A DNA stretch of 64,000 nucleotides from Microcebus murinus (lineage: Eukaryota; Chordata; Mammalia; Primates; Cheirogaleidae): the NCBI RefSeq assembly GCF_040939455.1, contig NC_134108.1:4927501-4991500 (forward strand). Direction: 5' to 3'. Both the position numbers and the translations under genes were made by a program. The notes below the pieces were generated by a model. The model did no database searches. It was not told the origin of the DNA and saw only the letters and a program-made list of their open reading frames with translations. Shown here one piece after another: positions 59,540 through 64,000 of this stretch. The first letter of the stretch is position 1. Every line of letters begins with the position of its first letter.

Positions 59540-61780
59540 ATTATGAGCCAGAGTTTAGTACATGGTAAAGCGAGAGCATTATAAACAGTAGGGGAGGATT
59601 AATTAATATACGATCTTGAGATATAGCACATTAGAGAAAAATTAATTTTAGGCACACATCCTATCCTGTGTACTGAAAGAAGATGAAAGTCAAATATGTT
59701 TAAAGATTCATAGAAAAAAATTAGCAGAAAGTAGAGTAGTACATGATTCTCTGGAAGGATAATAACTTTTAAAGAATGAAAGCAACTGGGGAATCTACAA
59801 AGCTAATAGTGAGAGATTCTGCTATTTAGAAATTAAAATTTTTATGCAATCAGTGCCCTCTTGCTTGCCTTAAGAGTCAGGACCTGTTGTTATTGAAAAT
59901 AATTCCCAGGCAGTCGGGTTGCCCCCCAGTCCCAGGTCCCCCCGCCCCCACCCCGGTTGTCTGCCTGACTGGCTGCCTATAAACCACCACACACGGCCCT
60001 CCAGGCCCAGGGGAGGTCTGGGCAGTGGGCGGGAATGCAGGCTCCGCGATGGCAAACACCTGAAGCTGCACCCCCTTCAGCCTCCTCCTGGGCACTGAAG
60101 GTACCTGGATTCAGGTAGCCTGCCTGGAAGCCTTTGCATTACATTTTGACACCAAGCCTGGCCAGACTGGTCCCCGAGGCCTGGTTCCGGCCTGGTGTAC
60201 CTGGACTGCAGCCCCTTCCTCCTCCTTATTTGGGCTCTCCTTTCCTGAGCCTCCCAGGCTATGCTAACGATCCTACTTGAACAGCATGGAAAGCTGCAGG
60301 AAGGTACGATCCAGTGCTAGGAGAGGTGCTATTTTTGTTGGATATTGCCCTGGATGGGGGTCCTTATTCCCAGGCCAATGATGGGTCTAAGTCCAGGTTA
60401 ACTTATTAACTTTTCAGTTAACTTGTATGTGCTGCGTACGTCCGAATCTCCCGTGCAATGGAGAACCTGCCTTAGAAAGACTGCTGTTTGTGTAACTAAC
60501 TAGTTGATTAGAAAAAGAAGGCATTAAGTTAACCGGGAGGCACCAGGACTGAAGAGAGGGGGGCAGATGGTCACCTCTGCTGTTACGGCCCCTGCCTTGA
60601 AACCTCAGTAGGTGCAGGCCGAGCCAGCCCGGGGTGCAGCTGGGACTGGTTCTCTCCCTTCACGTCCTGCTGGCCTGCAGGGTGGAGTGGGGAGGGAGGG
60701 CCAGGGCACCTGCCGGGCAGAGTGGCAACGTTTCCGCCCCGCTGCACGGTGAGGGCCCTGGAATGGCCTTGCTACTGCTGCCGTCATCCCCCTTAGATCA
60801 GTTATGGGCCACTGGGGCTGACCTGCAACCCCCGGACAGCGCCCTGCATGGGCAGAGTGAACTCAGCTCCGAGCCCATCCGCGCCCACGCGAGCGAGGGA
60901 AGCCGGACTATGTGCTGACCGCGCAGCTCTGCCCCCGCCTGACAGCGGCTTTGTCCGCCACTCGCAGCAAAACAAGTGACAATGGATCCGTCTGTGGGGA
61001 TGTTTCTAAGGGCGGAATTTAAAGTTCTACCTAAAGGGGGCTACATGTTCTTACTGCTGTGCCTTTTCCTAAGGTGAGAAACAGCTTCAGAGCCTCCCTC
61101 CCTGTCCTCCTGCCTGTGCCTCAGCCCCTTCCTCTCCCAGGCACACGTGGTTCTTCTCGTCATTCGAGAGGCTTCGGACGCTCGCGGTCAACAGAAAATT
61201 CCTTCCAAAGCAGCTGCCTTAAACATCTGGTGTCAGTTTTAAGATAAAGGAAATATGTCATGATGAGCGAGATGTTTTTTTAAGACGTTGTTGCATTTGA
61301 AGATTACCGCCTGCGATGTTGAAAATGCTGGTGTCCCCGCCCGGTGACAGAGAGGCAGCGCTAAGCCCTGCAAGGAGGCAGGGGCAGGGGAAATGGCCGG
61401 CACCGCACTTCTGCCCTCCCTGTTACCTTTCTTTTTCCCCTGGCCTTTCCTCGCCGGCCGGAAAGTGCCCAGGGAGCTGGAGGTTTCCCTGCGGCCCCGC
61501 GCCGGCCGCCCTGAGCCCCAGAGCGCCCCGGCCGCACGCGGCTGTGGGGGGCTGGGGCCACCTCCGCCTGAGGAGCAGACAGAGTCAGAGGTGTGCCTGC
61601 CCAAGGAATGATTATCTAACAGTAGAATTTCAGGCTTCAGAGGACACCTGGTGAGGGGAGATAGTTCTGTGTGATTCGATCTCTTCTAACATTACTCTGA
61701 GCCTGAGAACATGCATTATATTTATAAACAGGGAGTGTCGTTAGGGTTCCGGGCCAGGAGATGGAGAAGGGTCATTCCAG
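59540..61780. other. PACRG intron, unique; CpG-rich patch at 61440-61560
   Basis: No exon or named repeat recognised. The short CpG-dense patch (ccgcgccggccgccc and nearby) is too small for a confident island. Confidence 0.4.
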
Positions 61781-61784
61781 GACA

Positions 61785-61890
61785 GACCTGACTACCACCT
61801 TGCTGGGGGACCCGACACTACACGGGTACACTCTTCGTGCCTCGGTTTCCTCGCCTGTACAATAAGAGGGTTTGGATAGACAATCTCTAA
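61785..61890 (+). repeat. MIR SINE fragment, sense
   Basis: 'accttgctgggggacccgac', 'gtgcctcggtttcctcgcct' and 'gtacaataagagggtttgga' follow the sense MIR. Confidence 0.65.
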
Positions 61891-62145
61891 TTTCCCTCCT
61901 ACCTCCAAAATCCTCTGAATTTTAGATAGACGTGTAGACATTTGTCCTGAAATTTTAAAAATTTCAATTTGTCCTGAAACTTTACGATGCTTTGTGTTCC
62001 AACAAATTTGATTTTATTAATAGAATTAAGTTTCTTAGAAATGTCATGAAAGCTCATCTATTTTTCACATTTTTCTTATTTCTTTAGCATCTTATTTTTT
62101 TGTAGCTTTTGAAATCTGAATAGGCCAAGTCAGTAACAGAGAAGA

Positions 62146-62275
62146 AACACACACACACAAGTATACACAATAAACTCCTCCCACACACACATGTACACAC
62201 TAACCTCTTCCCAACATACACATACACACACACACACTTATCCCCTACCCCCCCCCATATACACAGGTGCACACA
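62146..62275. repeat. (CA)n-rich tract, imperfect
   Basis: Several CA runs separated by 'ctcctccca' and 'aacctcttccc', suggesting a degenerate microsatellite of repeated 'acacacaca...ctcttccc' blocks. Confidence 0.85.
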
Positions 62276-62279
62276 GTAT

Positions 62280-62840
62280 CACCGGACATAATTCTCTGTC
62301 ACAATTTGCTCATTCCTAGCTTCAAAACTCATTTACCACTTCCATTGTGACCCAGGCCACTTTTAATGCCTGCTTGAGATTGTGGTGTGGCAACCATACG
62401 TCATGCAGTTTTTTTGTTCTGTGAGGGGTCAGACCCTTTCCCAATTACACCCGCTTCTTGCCAACAGGTTAAACGCGTCTGCGTGAACGTTTGAGGGCAG
62501 CTCTGGAGAACTGCCCGTTAGGAGATAAACTAGTTGACAATTTGAAAGATAGAACATCTAGGCAACGATCTCTAAGCCAACACTTACGAGCAGAAAGATA
62601 ACGGTAATAAAACCCACACTGCGGCTCATCTATGTGATGGCTCTAGCTGCACTTTGCAAACGGGTCTTTGGTGACTTCCTATTCTTTTATCATGTCATTC
62701 ATGTATAAGGAATTAATCTAGTCGAATGCTTTAGATTTTGGAGCACCTGATGTTAATGGCTATACAATCCAAGTACTTCAGGTTTTTTTATTGAAAACAC
62801 AAACTTGTGAGAGAAAGACAAAGAGTGGATAAAGTGTTAA
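62280..62840. other. PACRG intron, unique
   Basis: No feature recognised. Confidence 0.4.
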
Positions 62841-62844
62841 CAAG

Positions 62845-63150
62845 GTCCACTTTTAGTACGTGAATCAAGAAGTTCTGGAAGTTGGTGGGAATGTAGATTG
62901 GTACAGGTGTTATGGAAAACAGTATGGAGGTTCCTAAAGAAGCCAAAGCAATTAAAAATAGAACTACCATATGAAATCCCTCTTCTGGGTCTATATCCAA
63001 AGGAAATGAAATGGAATCAGCACCTTGTGAAGATACCTGCACTCCCATGTCCACTCCTGCATTGTTCACTGTAGCTGGTATGGAATCGACCAAGTCTCCA
63101 TCAACAGATGAGTGGATAAAGGAAATGCGGAGTGTAGACGCACGCACACA
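62845..63150 (+). repeat. L1 LINE 3' coding end, sense
   Basis: 'gttggtgggaatgtagattg', 'ttatggaaaacagtatggag', 'gaactaccatatgaaatccc', 'gggtctatatccaaaggaaa' and 'ccatcaacagatgagtggat' match the conserved end of L1 ORF2. The relic is better preserved than the L1 at 42-46 kb. Confidence 0.9.
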
Positions 63151-63339
63151 CACAGGCAGTCCCAGACGACTCGACTCACAGCTTGCTATCTGTACTTGGG
63201 AACGGGCTCCCAAGCTCCCCGTATGGACAGTTTACAATTAAATAAGTAAGTTAATAATTCGGGAGCTAGGTTCCCACGGTGCAGGCGGTTCATTGGCGCA
63301 GCGTCTTCACGCTGACAGTCACTCTCATACGTAGAGAAG

Positions 63340-63800
63340 CGACGGATAGAGACACAAGGACATGAAGAACCAGAAGATCCAGAGCCAAGAAAGTTCGTGA
63401 CAGAAGACTCAGCTGAAGCCGCCCACCGTCTCCCTGAAGCAGGATTTGCTGAGCTTGAGGAGCAGGCCCCTAACACTGAGTGGTTTACAGAGGTTAACCG
63501 CGCAGTCAGAGAGAACCTCAGCTGCTACGAGGCCATTTATGGTGAAAACAGGAAAAGGGGTTTCAGACAAACTAGATGCCTCTTGCAAGAAACCGACTCA
63601 ATGGAGAGATCCCTCCTCCAGCACCAGCCGCAGGCCCTGGTGCCCAGCCCCCGCTCCGGCCTCTCCAGCACCGTCTCCACCCTCACCTTCCATCAGCGCC
63701 ATCTGCCTGCTCGCCTCGCCGTCGCCCCTGCCAGCGAGCAAGACACGGGCGCAACGTTAGCTGGGTGTTAACCTCTAATACTCTGTTTTTGAAATTCCCC
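63340..63800 (+). pseudogene. Tigger (pogo-like) transposase C-terminal remnant
   Basis: The frame around 63397-63771 encodes WFTEVNRAVRENLSCYEAIY after an E/A-rich helix and before a P/S-rich tail with QALVPSPRSGLSSTVST. That is the order of the C-terminus of Tigger-family transposases (a helix, 'FTKVNRAV..CYK.IYDEK', then a Ser/Pro tail). The catalytic DDE domain is absent, and the short conserved 'kkatvqstlD' segment is garbled, so it is dead. It follows an L1 end on the left. The exact Tigger subfamily is not assigned. Confidence 0.72.
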
Positions 63801-64000
63801 CTATCTAAACTTTTCGTGTGAGTTTGTTTTTGTGAATTAAAAGGAAGAGCACAATAGTTTCTGTGACTTACTATTACAGTACAGGGTGGCATTATTATTA
63901 CAGCATTGCACTGTATTGCCATTGCCACACAGGAGCCATCCTAGTGCCATTGTTATTGTCATTATCACCATACAGGTGCTGTCCACCAGGGGTCCGAGTT
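63800..64000 (+). mobile_element. 3' part of the Tigger element, running off the right edge
   Basis: Non-coding A/T-rich sequence after the transposase relic, with repeated 'ttactattacagtacag/attattacagcattgcactg' wording resembling the 3' untranslated part of a Tigger element. The right inverted terminus and TA are not in the window, so the end is unknown. Confidence 0.5.

Noticed and set aside
63960..64000. Possible new transposon end 'caggggtccgag' at the right edge
   Set aside because: Too short and truncated by the window to call.

Overview
This is mammalian nuclear DNA, most likely from a strepsirrhine primate (lemur/galago group). Three Alu elements carry the spelling 'gagtgctaggattacag' and related wording that I associate with strepsirrhine Alus rather than the anthropoid 'aaagtgctgggattacag'. 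The rest of the repeat content (MIR, L2, L1M/HAL1, MaLR LTRs, hAT-Charlie, Tigger) is general to placental mammals. Only one protein-coding exon could be recognised.

That exon is the last coding exon of PACRG (Parkin co-regulated gene), on the minus strand at 10846-11006. It sets the layout. From 11007 to the right edge the window lies inside the last PACRG intron, and no upstream PACRG exon was found. From about 10.5 kb leftwards is the 3' UTR and then the intergenic DNA downstream of PACRG. In human that flank leads towards QKI, but no QKI exon is visible here.

Region by region: 1-5 kb is GC-rich intergenic sequence with a compact CpG cluster around 3.6-4.2 kb, a MER5-like and a MER1-like hAT element and several MIRs. 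5.2-10.5 kb is mostly unique sequence with two MIRs. 10.5-11.0 kb is the PACRG 3' UTR and terminal exon. 11-25 kb is intron with one Alu, an L2, a few tandem repeats and a long repeat-free AT-rich block at 22.2-22.75 kb. 25-40 kb holds L1, L2 and MIR relics, an AT-rich block at 28.5-30.3 kb, an alternating purine/pyrimidine tract, an Alu and a CATA-type satellite. 40-47 kb is a dense nest of old insertions: MaLR LTRs, HAL1/L1, a hAT MER1 with an intact 8-bp target duplication, an Alu and a Tigger2-like element. 47-57 kb is mostly unique or L2/MIR relics plus a MER2-like element. 57-59.5 kb is a clear three-layer nest (L2 > MLT1 > a 400-bp TA-flanked inverted-repeat transposon). The right edge holds an L1 3' end and the C-terminal part of a dead Tigger transposase.

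There is no operon-like or cooperative gene set. PACRG is an axonemal/ciliary protein, and everything else is intronic or intergenic. I found no convincing new biological system. The best second-look items are the 400-bp TIR transposon, the nested insertion stacks, the CpG/NotI cluster, the poly-G tract, the possible Z-DNA tract and one small ORF with a membrane-like segment.
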